Positions 56,201-61,307 of a stretch of DNA of 64,000 bases are shown here, in pieces. A model generated the notes under the pieces. The model ran no database searches and was not told where the DNA came from. It saw nothing but the letters and a program-made list of their open reading frames with translations. The position numbers and the translations under genes are program-made. Position 1 is the first letter of the stretch. Every line of letters begins with the position of its first letter. This stretch comes from Motacilla alba alba (taxonomy: Eukaryota; Chordata; Aves; Passeriformes; Motacillidae): assembly GCF_015832195.1 (NCBI RefSeq), contig NC_052017.1, positions 90,918,429 through 90,982,428 on the forward strand, read 5' to 3'.

Positions 56201-59200
56201 GAGATATACACCCTGTATGACAACAGAAAGGAAGATACAGCTAGATCCCCTCAAAATATTTTGATGAATGTTGTTAATTTTGTTGATACAGTGATAGCAG
56301 TTTAAGTAAAGGAGCCCTTCAGAAAGAGCTTATTTTCAGACCTCACATAAATGACAACCCACATGTGCGATGTGTATGCAACAGTCCTATCTGTGGTGTG
56401 TACTCCTCACAGCTGAGGGGCTGGTGCAGGTCAGTGCTCAGCAATTCCAGCCACCTCCAGCAGACCCACTGGAGACACTCAGCCTGTGTCAGAAAGGGTA
56501 AAATGCTACCTGGCAGTTGAGAAAGAAGTGCAAAAACCATGAGAAAGTCAGCCCTGCAGGCACCAAAGTGAGAGCAGAGAGAAGGGCAGGAGGTGCTCCA
56601 GCACAGATTCCCCTGCAGCCTGTGATGCAGACCATGGTGAAGGAGGTTGTCTCCCTACATTCCATGGAGGTTCACAGTGGGACACAGATCAATCTACAGC
56701 CCATGGAGAACCTCACACTGGAGCAAATGGATGCCCAAATGAGGGTGTGTCCCCATGGGAAGCCCATGCTAGAGTTCCTGGCAGGACCTGCAGACCCACA
56801 GAAAGAGAAACCCACGCTGGAGCAGGTTTGCTGGCTGCACTTGTGACACCATGAAGAACCCATGGTGGAACAGTTCAAGAAGAACTGCAGCCCTGGTAAG
56901 AACTGTATCCCATGTGGGAGGAGGGAGCAACATGAGGAAGAAGGAGAGGCAGAGTGGAGCTGCTATGGACTGACCACAGCCCCCACTTCTCATCCCCCTG
57001 CACTGCTGGCCAGGGAGGAGGTAGAGGAGTCGGGGATGAAGGACTAAAGGTGAGCCAGAGAAGAAGAGAGGGGTGGGAAGAGGGTGTTTTCAGTATTTGT
57101 TTTCCATCATCCAATCTTATTTTTAATTATAAAAGAAATTTCAAAGTGTTCCCCAAATCAAATGTTTTTCCCAAGGCAGTAATTGTTGAGTTGAGTATCT
57201 CCCTGTATTTATCTCCAGCCCTGTACTGTTGAGGAGGGGGAGGCAATCAGCAGCTGGGTAAGGGTCTTGCAGCTGGCCAAGGCCAACAAACTGCAACTAT
57301 GAATTCTCAACCATTCAAAAAACACATTTGTGTTTTATCATTATGACATTTCAGAATGTTTGCATGGTAACAGTAACATTGCACAGTACAGAAATGAGAA
57401 CTATCTTTGAAAAAGAAGAGGGTATTGAATAGGATTATTTTTGTTAGATAAATATCATAGAATTTTCAACTGTCCTATACCATTTTAATACTACTTTTTA
57501 AAATCTTGTGCAATTCGTGAATTAATAGTACAGATAATAAAGGCCATAAATTATCCTTTTTAAGTTCCATTTTAAGTTCTTTATTTTGATTCATACTGAT
57601 GCTTTACTCAACTCCAAAGATTATTCAGATTAATTCAGATTACTACATGAAGTATTCTATATTAAGACTCTTTTACTTTTTCATTCAAACAACTGTTTAT
57701 ATCTGGAAATTTCCACATGGTGTAGTAAAACAAAATTCTACAGAAGATGAAAGCAGAAGGGGAACGGTTGTGAAGGCAGTTAACACAGTTAACACTCACT
57801 CCTAACCTTACATGAGATCAAATATCTGCTACTCTGCTCTATAGCATAGACTCAGCGTAAGCAACTCCCAAGAATCAGTTTCAATTATTTTTAGGGACAG
57901 GAATGGCAGCTGAAGCCTGGAGGTTGCCAGTATCTGGACAAAATCCAGGATGTGGAATATCAAGACCACCACCCAGACCCCGCCTCTTCACTCTGCTAAA
58001 ATAGTTCTCAGCTGGTGCCAGGAACAGAAGCTGGCATTACACCGGCATGCCTGTTGGCATCGACAGCTATGCTGAAAAAATAGCATTAATGGCTGCTGGC
58101 ACAGGTACAACTCACTCTCTGTCGGGGCTCAGAGAGCACACGGCCAGGGCACACAAAATGGCTCCAGGTTTTAAGAAAGCCAAAGGTCAATTTAGGCTGG
58201 TGTTTTTCAGCTATTTTCCTTTTCGAGACCTCTGCAAATCCTCCAGTGGAGGTACAGATGCCTGTATAACCAATTCAGCTGTCCCTACAGTAGATCAGTT
58301 TTATTAAGCTACCTCTCATTGATCAAATCCACACATTACCCTGAAAAACAAAGAAACCCAGCTGAAAAACATTGTGCTTCCATTTTTTTAAATAAGGGAT
58401 GCCAAGTTTGGCATGACGTTTGGGTTTGTTCAGCCTTTCGATTATTGACTTTTCTGTATTAAGTTATTTAATTTTTTGTGTCATATGATTAACCTGCACC
58501 ATTTTATAATACAGAAAGCATGTATTTGTTAATTTAATAGCAATCCTGTTATTTCCTTCTAGAGAAAGAACATGTCATTTTCAGTGAAGAAATTGAGAGA
58601 GCCAATAACAAACAGTAAATTTACCCTCTGAAAACCATCCTTACTAAAGAAAGAAGTTCTTTTTCTCTCTTCTGTTTGGCTTTTGAAGAAAGGCTGTGCA
58701 ACAAGGGTGTACAAAAGATCAGTTCACACATGGCACCACTGACAAAGCACAGGAAAATAAAAAATCCTCCAAGAATCAACATTTTCTTAGTGAAATCTTC
58801 CATTAGACTACTCAAAAGAAAAGAAAGCATAGGAAAGAGGGTTTATCATCTGACCTTGGGGCCACAGTTAGCAAAGTTTAAAAGAAACCTTTATACTAAA
58901 GTGAAGAGACTTGTGGGTTTTTGCTTGTAGTCCATGTGAGTACTGGCAAAATGCCTCAGATGGAATGCTAGTATGTACTCTGAAGTACATTTTTCTTCTT
59001 TTCTGAAGAAAAATCACACTATCCTAAACTTCAGCTTAATATTTGTGCCAATAGCAACTATTGCAATGTTATCATACTAATATATTACATATGTTTTTTC
59101 TGTTCCCCTTACCTTAATCATAACAGTTTTTGCTGTTCCTTGTTCCCCAATTAGCAAAACAGCTTTTCCTTGCCTCATGATAGTGTGCATCAGAAAGTCT

Positions 59201-60197
59201 GTTCGGACACTGTCTATGTTTGGAACTAGAATGGAAGTATACTCTGGTACTGAATCTTTAGGATAAATATATTCAGGGACCTGCATAAGAAAGACATGCA
59301 AAAACTTTGAGCATTCCTACCTGCCCACGCAATCACTTTGCATCAGAACACAAAATCAAATGTACTTTATAAAATTTACATCAGCAAAACTTTTCTTCCT
59401 GAAAGGCAAGTATCCTTTCGTAATCAATCAGTATCTTGTCATGCTTTTCTAAAATGGTGTTAGACTAGCAAGATATTTTCATTCCTCCAGTGGCTGATAA
59501 AAGCTTTTCCTTGCTGGAATTTCATAAAGAGTAGGGTGATAGACAGTATACAGAGTTAGGATCACTTCTGCTTCACTTACAAAGCTATTTCAAATGCATG
59601 TTTCTCTTCTTTGCTGAATATATTTATGGGGAAAAGAAAAATATCTCTCAAAAAAGGAAGCTCCTGAGATTTTGGTATCGTTAATCTTCCTAACCAAATT
59701 ATGTAGGGTTGGAAATAAAATGTCTCTTACCAAATACATCTTGTGTACCCATTAAGAAGCTTAGCGTGTTGCGGCATACGAACCTTCTTTGACCAGTGCT
59801 CCCACTGTCCACAGGCATTGATAACAAATTCAAACATGGTTTCCTCTCCATTCACAGCTGGAAGCTCTTTCACTGCAGAGTGCTTCCGTAGGAACAGCTC
59901 CATTTTCAGCTTGTCATCTGGCTCCAGAAGGGCTCCAGCTGACCACATCATGGCGAAAACAAACAAGCGAGCAATATGTTCCTCACTGAGCTGCTTCTCG
60001 TCCCGGCCAGACAGCAAACCCTGCAAAGTGGATGCAATAGAGAACTACTACTGCCCTCCTAGAACAAATCACAGAATCAGAGAGAGAAAAACAGATGCCA
60101 TATCTACCTGCAGGAGGTCAATAGCTTGCTTTATGTACATGCATTCTAAAATCAGCATTTTGGGAGTCACAGCAGAGAAAACAAAATCCATCACATC
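2166..60197 (-). CDS. DNAH5: Axonemal dynein heavy chain, internal part of gene (26 exons)
   Basis: Motor-domain portion of a ciliary outer-arm dynein heavy chain, an AAA+ ATPase that drives microtubule sliding in motile cilia and flagella. The 26 exons join to 1,981 codons plus one base with no stop and consistent phases. Visible in order: run-up to AAA3 (codons 1-109), AAA3 Walker A GEQGTAKT (codons 110-165), Walker [12 protein letters not shown]4 Walker A GVGGSGKQ (495-545), AAA4 Walker B FIFTDNE, stalk helix 1 (about 750-861), microtubule-binding domain (862-989), stalk helix 2 (990-1062), AAA5 (about 1063-1300), AAA6 (about 1357-1758) and C-terminal region (1759-1981). A full-length family member is about 4,600 residues, so this is a little over 40% of it; both ends lie outside. 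Exon O is nearly identical to recalled DNAH5, but exon T has DNAH8-like positions, so a DNAH5-like paralogue is possible. Family certain, symbol probable. Confidence 0.9.
4929..4972. repeat. 22-bp perfect tandem duplication
   Basis: Two identical head-to-tail copies of a 22-base unit starting TAGATGGATAAGCC, at 4929-4950 and 4951-4972. The absence of any mismatch suggests a recent slippage or duplication event. It is deep in an intron. Confidence 0.95.
5150..5240. repeat. T-rich (GTTT)n low-complexity tract
   Basis: A run of T with scattered G, including GTTTGTTTTTGTTTTGG and TTGTTGTTGTT. It is A/C-rich in the sense of the gene. It looks like ordinary low-complexity sequence, possibly the remnant tail of an old retroelement. 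Confidence 0.85.
6429..6476. repeat. 24-bp perfect tandem duplication
   Basis: Two identical adjacent copies of a 24-base unit starting GCATATAAACTC, at 6429-6452 and 6453-6476. Intronic, no mismatches. Confidence 0.95.
9855..10043 (-). CDS. DNAH5: Dynein heavy chain exon Y (C-terminal domain)
   Basis: Sixty-three codons, phase 0 at both ends. It reads [20 protein letters not shown], then a Ser/Thr-rich stretch [20 protein letters not shown], then [17 protein letters not shown]. The [12 protein letters not shown] and LPPDY motifs are family signatures. The acceptor is TACTTTAAG and the donor GTAAGT. Confidence 0.96.
11721..12732 (-). mobile_element. Solo LTR-like repeat, endogenous retrovirus type
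   Basis: About 1 kb, GC-rich, bounded by TG (minus-strand start near 12732) and CA (near 11721). Read on the minus strand it has a stretch of repeated CTGGAGCAG and CATGGAGG phrases, then GGTTTTATTTCTCATGATCC, then GGTAATAAATT, a likely polyadenylation region. I recognise this layout from abundant avian LTR copies, but I cannot name the subfamily. No gag, pol or env frame adjoins it, so it is best read as a solo LTR. I found no clear target-site duplication. Confidence 0.65.
13860..14385 (-). mobile_element. CR1 LINE fragment, internally deleted
   Basis: On the minus strand, 14385 to about 14215 encodes a piece of CR1 endonuclease in one frame: [18 protein letters not shown], then [10 protein letters not shown]. 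It is then followed directly by CR1 3'-end sequence to about 13860 (on the plus strand, GGTTTGGAAGGGACCTCTAA). The whole reverse transcriptase is missing, so this is a deleted, dead copy. Confidence 0.85.
14448..14795 (-). CDS. DNAH5: Dynein heavy chain exon X (C-terminal domain)
   Basis: 116 codons, phase 0 at both ends. It reads [20 protein letters not shown], then [20 protein letters not shown], then [20 protein letters not shown] and ends [17 protein letters not shown] and YGGRVTDD are conserved in almost all dynein heavy chains. The acceptor is ATTTTACAG and the donor GTAAAA. A CR1 fragment lies about 60 bases into the downstream intron. Confidence 0.96.
14796..15981 (-). other. Intron between exons W and X
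   Basis: About 1.2 kb. Nothing recognisable apart from the splice signals; AT-rich. Confidence 0.7.
15982..16103 (-). CDS. DNAH5: Dynein heavy chain exon W (AAA6 to C-terminal domain)
   Basis: Completes a split Gly codon, then 40 codons: [20 protein letters not shown], then [20 protein letters not shown]. The acceptor is ACTTTCTAG. The donor GTTTAA is poor and gives a stop at once if read through, but the next exon's [10 protein letters not shown] joins exactly as in the family. Confidence 0.93.
16104..17317 (-). other. Intron between exons V and W
   Basis: About 1.2 kb. No repeats or coding features recognised. Confidence 0.7.
17318..17585 (-). CDS. DNAH5: Dynein heavy chain exon V (AAA6)
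   Basis: Eighty-nine codons plus one base. It starts [20 protein letters not shown] and contains [20 protein letters not shown] and [20 protein letters not shown], then NEPPQG across the junction. The SMGQGQE and GGW-LLQNCHL blocks are invariant in dynein AAA6. The acceptor is TACCTTTAG and the donor GTAGGA. Confidence 0.96.
17586..21315 (-). other. 3.7-kb intron between exons U and V
   Basis: The interval 18138-19458 has several modest plus-strand open frames (68, 141, 72 and 93 codons). One contains a hydrophobic run, [12 protein letters not shown]. None has a family match I can recognise and they lie antisense inside the intron, so I do not call genes. The rest is AT-rich. Confidence 0.6.
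21316..21480 (-). CDS. DNAH5: Dynein heavy chain exon U (AAA6)
   Basis: Fifty-five codons, phase 0 at both ends. It reads [20 protein letters not shown], then [20 protein letters not shown], then [15 protein letters not shown]. The RTPL...SxGSDPT block is a hallmark of axonemal AAA6. The codons for SVGSDPTE form a 23-base inverted repeat at 21344-21366 with 11-base arms. The acceptor is TTTTTTCCAG and the donor GTATCC. Confidence 0.94.
21481..23388 (-). other. Intron between exons T and U
   Basis: About 1.9 kb, AT-rich; nothing recognised. Confidence 0.7.
23389..23660 (-). CDS. DNAH5: Dynein heavy chain exon T (start of AAA6)
   Basis: Completes a split Gly codon, then 90 codons. It reads [38 protein letters not shown], and [20 protein letters not shown], ending DHTVAQ. 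The acceptor is CTTTGCAG and the donor GTAAGA. This exon is clearly more divergent from recalled DNAH5 than its neighbours, and IPDGY with HKLLL resembles DNAH8. That makes it the best exon for testing which paralogue this is. Confidence 0.93.
23661..24766 (-). other. Intron between exons S and T
   Basis: About 1.1 kb; nothing recognised beyond splice signals. Confidence 0.7.
24767..25145 (-). CDS. DNAH5: Dynein heavy chain exon S (AAA5/AAA6 helical region)
   Basis: 126 codons plus one base. It reads [20 protein letters not shown], then [20 protein letters not shown], then [16 protein letters not shown], and [20 protein letters not shown]. The REEYRPVA and EHLTYEV wording is closer to recalled DNAH5 than to DNAH8. 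It ends in a Gly codon split with exon T. The acceptor is ATTTTAAG and the donor GTAATT. Confidence 0.95.
25146..25563 (-). other. Intron between exons R and S
   Basis: 418 bases; nothing recognised beyond splice signals. Confidence 0.7.
25564..25734 (-). CDS. DNAH5: Dynein heavy chain exon R (AAA5 strut helices)
   Basis: Fifty-seven codons, phase 0 at both ends. It reads [20 protein letters not shown], then [20 protein letters not shown], then DESLIEVLR and ATAEE. This is the helical hairpin after AAA5 that buttresses the stalk. The following V belongs to the next exon. The donor is GTGAAT. Confidence 0.95.
25735..28668 (-). other. 2.9-kb intron between exons Q and R
   Basis: Holds a short CR1 3' end near 26085-26205 and an A-rich run near 26748-26760. 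A 14-base motif TAATTTATATGCAT occurs twice near 25891 and 25925. No coding features recognised. Confidence 0.7.
26085..26205 (+). mobile_element. CR1 LINE 3'-end scrap
   Basis: On the plus strand, GACTGGATGACCTTTTCC followed by TACCATTCTGTGAC resembles the terminal part of CR1 elements, which end in repeated ATTCTRTGA units. It is diverged and short; boundaries are approximate. Confidence 0.65.
28669..28851 (-). CDS. DNAH5: Dynein heavy chain exon Q (AAA5)
   Basis: Sixty-one codons, phase 0 at both ends. It starts [20 protein letters not shown] and contains [20 protein letters not shown] and [17 protein letters not shown]. These are the conserved late AAA5 strands ending at the strut-helix region. 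The acceptor is TTATTTTCAG and the donor GTATCG. Confidence 0.95.
29131..29286 (-). CDS. DNAH5: Dynein heavy chain exon P (AAA5)
   Basis: Fifty-two codons, phase 0 at both ends. It reads [20 protein letters not shown], then [20 protein letters not shown], then [12 protein letters not shown]. The [15 protein letters not shown] block is diagnostic for AAA5 of axonemal dyneins. The acceptor is CTTCCTAG and the donor GTAAGA. Confidence 0.94.
29287..30515 (-). other. Intron between exons O and P
   Basis: About 1.2 kb, AT-rich, nothing recognised. Confidence 0.7.
30516..30710 (-). CDS. DNAH5: Dynein heavy chain exon O (AAA5 core)
   Basis: Sixty-five codons, phase 0 at both ends. It reads [20 protein letters not shown], then [20 protein letters not shown], then [20 protein letters not shown]. 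This is one of the most conserved parts of outer-arm heavy chains, and the wording is almost that of recalled DNAH5. The acceptor is TTCTATTAG and the donor GTAAAT. A 32-bp imperfect duplication sits just upstream in the intron. Confidence 0.95.
30711..34029 (-). other. 3.3-kb intron between exons N and O
   Basis: Contains the 32-bp duplication at 30716-30779. A 135-codon minus-strand open frame at 33188-33595 has no recognisable domain and no dynein similarity; I treat it as chance. No transposon recognised. Confidence 0.65.
30716..30779. repeat. 32-bp imperfect tandem duplication beside an acceptor
   Basis: Two adjacent units of 32 bases (30716-30747 and 30748-30779), both starting AGAAAA and ending in CAGT, agreeing at roughly three quarters of positions. 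They begin six bases from the exon O boundary, so the duplication covers the intron 3' end, where the branch point and pyrimidine tract would lie. Confidence 0.75.
34030..34206 (-). CDS. DNAH5: Dynein heavy chain exon N (start of AAA5)
   Basis: Fifty-nine codons, phase 0 at both ends. It reads [20 protein letters not shown], then [20 protein letters not shown], and ends NSKIPYSK. The LSYSGPFNQ block marks the start of AAA5. The exon ends AAA followed by GTAAGT. The acceptor is ACATACAG. Confidence 0.92.
34207..36416 (-). other. 2.2-kb intron between exons M and N
   Basis: More than half is a CR1 fragment on the plus strand (about 34370-35640), antisense to the gene. The rest is AT-rich without features. 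Confidence 0.75.
34370..35640 (+). mobile_element. CR1 LINE fragment, about 1.3 kb
   Basis: The plus-strand frame at 34593-34856 resembles CR1 endonuclease: [13 protein letters not shown], then [19 protein letters not shown]. Further on it degrades into frameshifted remnants. From about 35240 it matches the CR1 3' region (GGCAATGGACACAAA, GAAATAGGTTGCCAAGG, GGTCCCTTCCAATCTC), ending in the decayed ATTCTRTGA-type terminus near 35640. The reverse transcriptase is missing. Inactive; the 5' boundary is uncertain. Confidence 0.8.
36417..36635 (-). CDS. DNAH5: Dynein heavy chain exon M (stalk coiled coil 2)
   Basis: Seventy-three codons, phase 0 at both ends. It is highly charged and helical: [20 protein letters not shown], then [20 protein letters not shown], then [19 protein letters not shown]. 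This is the return helix of the stalk, ending at the base of AAA5. About 7 kb of intron separates it from exon L, one of the two longest gaps inside the visible gene. The donor is GTATTA. Confidence 0.95.
36636..43687 (-). other. 7.1-kb intron between exons L and M
   Basis: The second-longest intron. It has a GC-richer island at about 39290-40030 with overlapping open frames on both strands that I cannot assign. It also carries an AT-rich minisatellite-like array at 41981-42162 and short AT-rich microsatellite stretches near 41085-41120. No transposon recognised with confidence. Confidence 0.65.
41981..42162. repeat. AT-rich minisatellite-like array, five copies
   Basis: The motif TTTT(G/T)CACACTA followed by A/T alternation recurs five times, with CACACTA at 41987, 42024, 42069, 42104 and 42146, a period of 35-45 bases. 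The spacers are mostly (TA)n. Copies are imperfect in length, so it is an old or unstable tandem array. Confidence 0.85.
43688..43855 (-). CDS. DNAH5: Dynein heavy chain exon L (microtubule-binding domain 2)
   Basis: Fifty-six codons, phase 0 at both ends. It reads [20 protein letters not shown], then [20 protein letters not shown], then [10 protein letters not shown]. The [12 protein letters not shown] block is typical of outer-arm heavy chains. It closes the microtubule-binding domain and enters the return helix of the stalk. The donor is GTATTT. Confidence 0.95.
43856..46426 (-). other. 2.6-kb intron between exons K and L
   Basis: AT-rich; no repeat or gene recognised. A short minus-strand open frame near 45433-45672 has no family features. 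Confidence 0.7.
46427..46642 (-). CDS. DNAH5: Dynein heavy chain exon K (stalk tip, microtubule-binding domain 1)
   Basis: Seventy-two codons, phase 0 at both ends. It reads [34 protein letters not shown], then a variable loop, [12 protein letters not shown], and ends LLSFQK. It is the first half of the microtubule-binding domain at the stalk tip. Dynein family members commonly have FPKD at the end; here it reads FQKD across the junction. The acceptor is ATTTTTCAG and the donor a perfect GTAAGT. Confidence 0.95.
46643..47003 (-). other. Intron between exons J and K
   Basis: 361 bases; nothing recognised beyond the unusual GTCATA donor at its 5' end. Confidence 0.75.
47004..47284 (-). CDS. 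DNAH5: Dynein heavy chain exon J (stalk coiled coil 1)
   Basis: Ninety-three codons after a split Gly codon. It is rich in Ala, Glu, Lys and Val with heptad spacing, for example [20 protein letters not shown] and [20 protein letters not shown]. It ends [16 protein letters not shown] ([12 protein letters not shown]). This is the outgoing antiparallel helix of the dynein stalk. The donor GTCATA is unusual (C at +3), yet the next exon's TIKPSDIA fits it in frame. Confidence 0.94.
47285..48423 (-). other. Intron between exons I and J
   Basis: About 1.1 kb. Includes a T run near 47434-47452 (an A run in the gene's sense). No coding features. Confidence 0.7.
48424..49088 (-). CDS. DNAH5: Dynein heavy chain exon I (AAA4 Walker B to stalk base)
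   Basis: The largest exon seen: 665 nt, 221 full codons with split codons at both ends. It contains [20 protein letters not shown] (AAA4 Walker B), [50 protein letters not shown], and [19 protein letters not shown] leading into stalk helix 1 (RMRTG). All are signature dynein AAA4 blocks. The acceptor is TATTCCAG and the donor GTACTG. Confidence 0.96.
49089..50769 (-). other. Intron between exons H and I
   Basis: About 1.7 kb. Small open frames only; nothing recognised. Confidence 0.7.
50770..50924 (-). CDS. DNAH5: Dynein heavy chain exon H (AAA4 Walker A)
   Basis: Fifty-one codons plus two bases. It reads [20 protein letters not shown], then the AAA4 P-loop [20 protein letters not shown], then FQITLT. 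The last codon (AGA, Arg) is split with exon I. Walker A is complete. This matches the recalled DNAH5 segment almost residue for residue. Confidence 0.95.
50925..51572 (-). other. Intron between exons G and H
   Basis: 648 bases. A 183-codon plus-strand frame runs from exon H antisense into this intron; I regard it as a shadow. No repeat recognised. Confidence 0.7.
51573..51815 (-). CDS. DNAH5: Dynein heavy chain exon G (AAA3 to AAA4 junction)
   Basis: Eighty-one codons, phase 0 at both ends. It begins [20 protein letters not shown], followed by the family motif VDFLRDVPE, then an acidic stretch, then [17 protein letters not shown], ending MDLVFFK just before AAA4. It lies 87 bases after exon F. 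The donor GTATTA is weak. Confidence 0.93.
51903..52109 (-). CDS. DNAH5: Dynein heavy chain exon F (AAA3 small lid)
   Basis: Sixty-nine codons, phase 0 at both ends. It starts [19 protein letters not shown] and includes [11 protein letters not shown], the conserved dynein stretch at the end of AAA3. In the pre-mRNA a long pyrimidine array (the complement of the GGGAA repeat) lies about 390-530 nt before its acceptor. The donor is GTAAGC. Confidence 0.95.
52110..53505 (-). other. Intron between exons E and F, with pentanucleotide array
   Basis: About 1.4 kb. Its main feature is the (GGGAA)n array at 52503-52641; a second, imperfect GGAAA/GGAAG-rich stretch follows at about 52706-52735. The rest is AT-rich. 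Confidence 0.8.
52503..52641 (+). repeat. (GGGAA)n microsatellite, about 28 units
   Basis: A nearly perfect purine pentamer array of about 139 bp, with one variant unit near 52520. It leaves the plus-strand frame open with the repeating peptide REGKG, which is not a gene. In the pre-mRNA it reads (TTCCC)n, a long pyrimidine tract upstream of the exon F acceptor. Confidence 0.98.
53506..53835 (-). CDS. DNAH5: Dynein heavy chain exon E (AAA3 sensor region)
   Basis: One hundred and ten codons, phase 0 at both ends. It begins [20 protein letters not shown] and contains the hallmark [20 protein letters not shown], which in dyneins follows Walker B of AAA3, then [10 protein letters not shown]. It ends in MTKAK. 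The acceptor is ATATTTAG and the donor GTAAAA. Confidence 0.95.
53836..55087 (-). other. Intron between exons D and E
   Basis: About 1.25 kb, of which about 370 bases are a CR1 3' fragment (54290-54660). Otherwise nothing recognised. Confidence 0.75.
54290..54660 (-). mobile_element. CR1 LINE 3' fragment
   Basis: The plus strand reads as the complement of CR1's 3' end: CACAGAATTGTTTAGGTTGG, then TCCCTCCAGGGATGGTGATT, then CCCTGGGCAATCTGTTCCAG, then CCATTTCCCCTTGTCCTGTC. In the minus sense one frame still carries the phrase [20 protein letters not shown]. Clearly CR1, truncated at the 5' end, as is usual. Confidence 0.95.
55088..55294 (-). CDS. DNAH5: Dynein heavy chain exon D (AAA3 Walker B)
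   Basis: Sixty-nine codons, phase 0 at both ends. It reads [10 protein letters not shown], then [18 protein letters not shown], then the Walker B segment [19 protein letters not shown] with its two acidic residues intact. This is the AAA3 site formed together with exon C. The acceptor is CTTGCAG and the donor GTAAAA. Confidence 0.95.
55926..55969. repeat. (TA)n then (GA)n microsatellite
   Basis: A short run of alternating TA followed by GATAGAGAGAGAGAGAGAG. Compound dinucleotide microsatellite, likely variable in length between individuals. Confidence 0.95.
56350..57296 (+). mobile_element. Second copy of the LTR-like repeat, plus strand
   Basis: Same family as the copy at 11721-12732 but in the opposite orientation. 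It shares the CTGGAGCAG phrases (56719, 56818), CATGGAGAACC, the stretch GGGAGGAGGTAGAGGAGTCGG-like (57013-57035) and the run GGGGTGGGAAGAGGGTGTTT, with GTTGAGGAGGGGGAGGCAAT near its 3' end. No retroviral coding frame adjoins it. The copy is diverged and its 5' boundary is uncertain. Confidence 0.65.
59113..59280 (-). CDS. DNAH5: Dynein heavy chain exon C (AAA3 Walker A)
   Basis: Fifty-six codons, phase 0 at both ends. It holds the AAA3 nucleotide-binding P-loop GEQGTAKT after the conserved [15 protein letters not shown] stretch. All Walker A residues (G, K and T) are present, so AAA3 should still bind nucleotide. The acceptor is CTTATGCAG and the donor GTAAGG. Confidence 0.95.
59281..59783 (-). 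other. Intron between exons B and C
   Basis: 503 bases. It starts with the weak donor GTTCGT and has a stronger GTAAGA donor 53 bases inside. No other feature. Confidence 0.8.
59784..60020 (-). CDS. DNAH5: Dynein heavy chain exon B (before AAA3)
   Basis: Seventy-nine codons, phase 0 at both ends. It starts [15 protein letters not shown] and includes [14 protein letters not shown], the conserved hydrophobic helix just ahead of AAA3, and ends WEHWSKK. The end is set by the next exon starting VPEYIYP. This uses a weak donor, GTTCGT. The frame stays open for another 53 bases to a much stronger donor (GTAAGA at 59730), but using that would shift the frame. The acceptor is TTTGCAG. Confidence 0.85.
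60108..60197 (-). CDS. DNAH5: Dynein heavy chain exon A (linker from AAA2 to AAA3)
   Basis: Thirty codons, phase 0 at both ends, the most 5' exon I can place. It reads [20 protein letters not shown] and continues to AIDLLQ, matching the dynein segment in which a helix with a K-M-x-x-L-E motif precedes AAA3. The acceptor is TTCTTCCCAG and the donor GTAGAT. Only 87 bases of intron separate it from the next exon, the shortest intron seen together with the one at 51816-51902. Confidence 0.85.
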
Positions 60198-61307
60198 CTG
60201 GGAAGAAAAAAACATGATTTAAAGATTCTCTTTACGAGTTTCAATGGCATGATTTATTCTTAGAGGAGATCAATTCTTTATTTTCAAATATATTCTAAAC
60301 TTTATTTCCAAACAACAACTTTCCCCATTTCTGGGCTTATAAATATTCAGATTTTGACCATGACTTTTTTTCTAACAATAGCATACTAGAAAAATAACTT
60401 TGATGTACCAGAGGCAGCAGAGCTACTCGTATGAGCTCCACAGAGTAATTTCCTGAAGAGCAATTTGAGGAATGCTGTTCAGTTACTTCAGGGATCTGCC
60501 TGACATTTGTGCTCTCCACTAGAGATTTTAATCTACCACTGATATTTTCGTAGTAGAAAGATAAAAGCACTAATGATACATATATATAAATTTTTGAACA
60601 GAAGTTGGACTTTCCTCAGGTTTCTTCATAGTGTTGGCTACCATGTCTGTCTTTGCCAAGTGTTTTGCAACATTTTAAGCAAAGTTTCAAATTGATGTAA
60701 AGTCCTTTCTGAGATTTGCAGTGCAATATTTTAAAATATCAATTGTCATCCAGTAGTACAGACTGATGTAAATTATAACCTACTTCCACCTTCCTTCAAC
60801 AATCTGTAATATAATACTCTCCCTGAGGGCTCTATTTGCCCTCTTATCTTTGGAAACCAACACCGCTCACTCATTCTGGGAAGTGAATGTATTACAGGGG
60901 CATGAGATAGTAATTTTGGAGGAATTCCATTTATAGATGTCATGTCCTGTCAAGGAGAAAGCTAAGACAAAGAAAACATTCAATTGCCCAAAGACATAAA
61001 CAATTTACATAGACACTTTTAAAAAAAAATCACTGAGCTGTTTACCCACATGCTCACCAGCTTTGTTTCACTTTTCAGTTTAATTTTTATCACTGAAGTT
61101 CTCCAAGTGCCCTATGCTGATATTTATTGTCCCAGAGAATGAATCAATATTTTTACCCATCCTCCTGAGTTCCATCCCACTAGAATACCAGGTAATACAC
61201 ACACACAACAAAAATATATTGAGATCAAAAACTCACTTAGGCACCTCAATCTAGAGTAGGGTTTATAGATAAGTGGTCTAAGAAGACAATCTGAGTGTGG
61301 GCATACA

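Larger units (their letters stand above)
55295..59112 (-). other. 3.8-kb intron between exons C and D
   Basis: Contains a (TA)n/(GA)n microsatellite at 55926-55969, a plus-strand LTR-like repeat (about 56350-57296) and a GC-richer stretch at about 57890-58300 that I cannot assign. No host coding exon recognised. Confidence 0.7.

Noticed and set aside
60337..60570. Minus-strand frame upstream of exon A, tested as the preceding dynein exon
   Set aside because: It lacks the conserved motifs of that segment, and I could not fit a splice-consistent family match.
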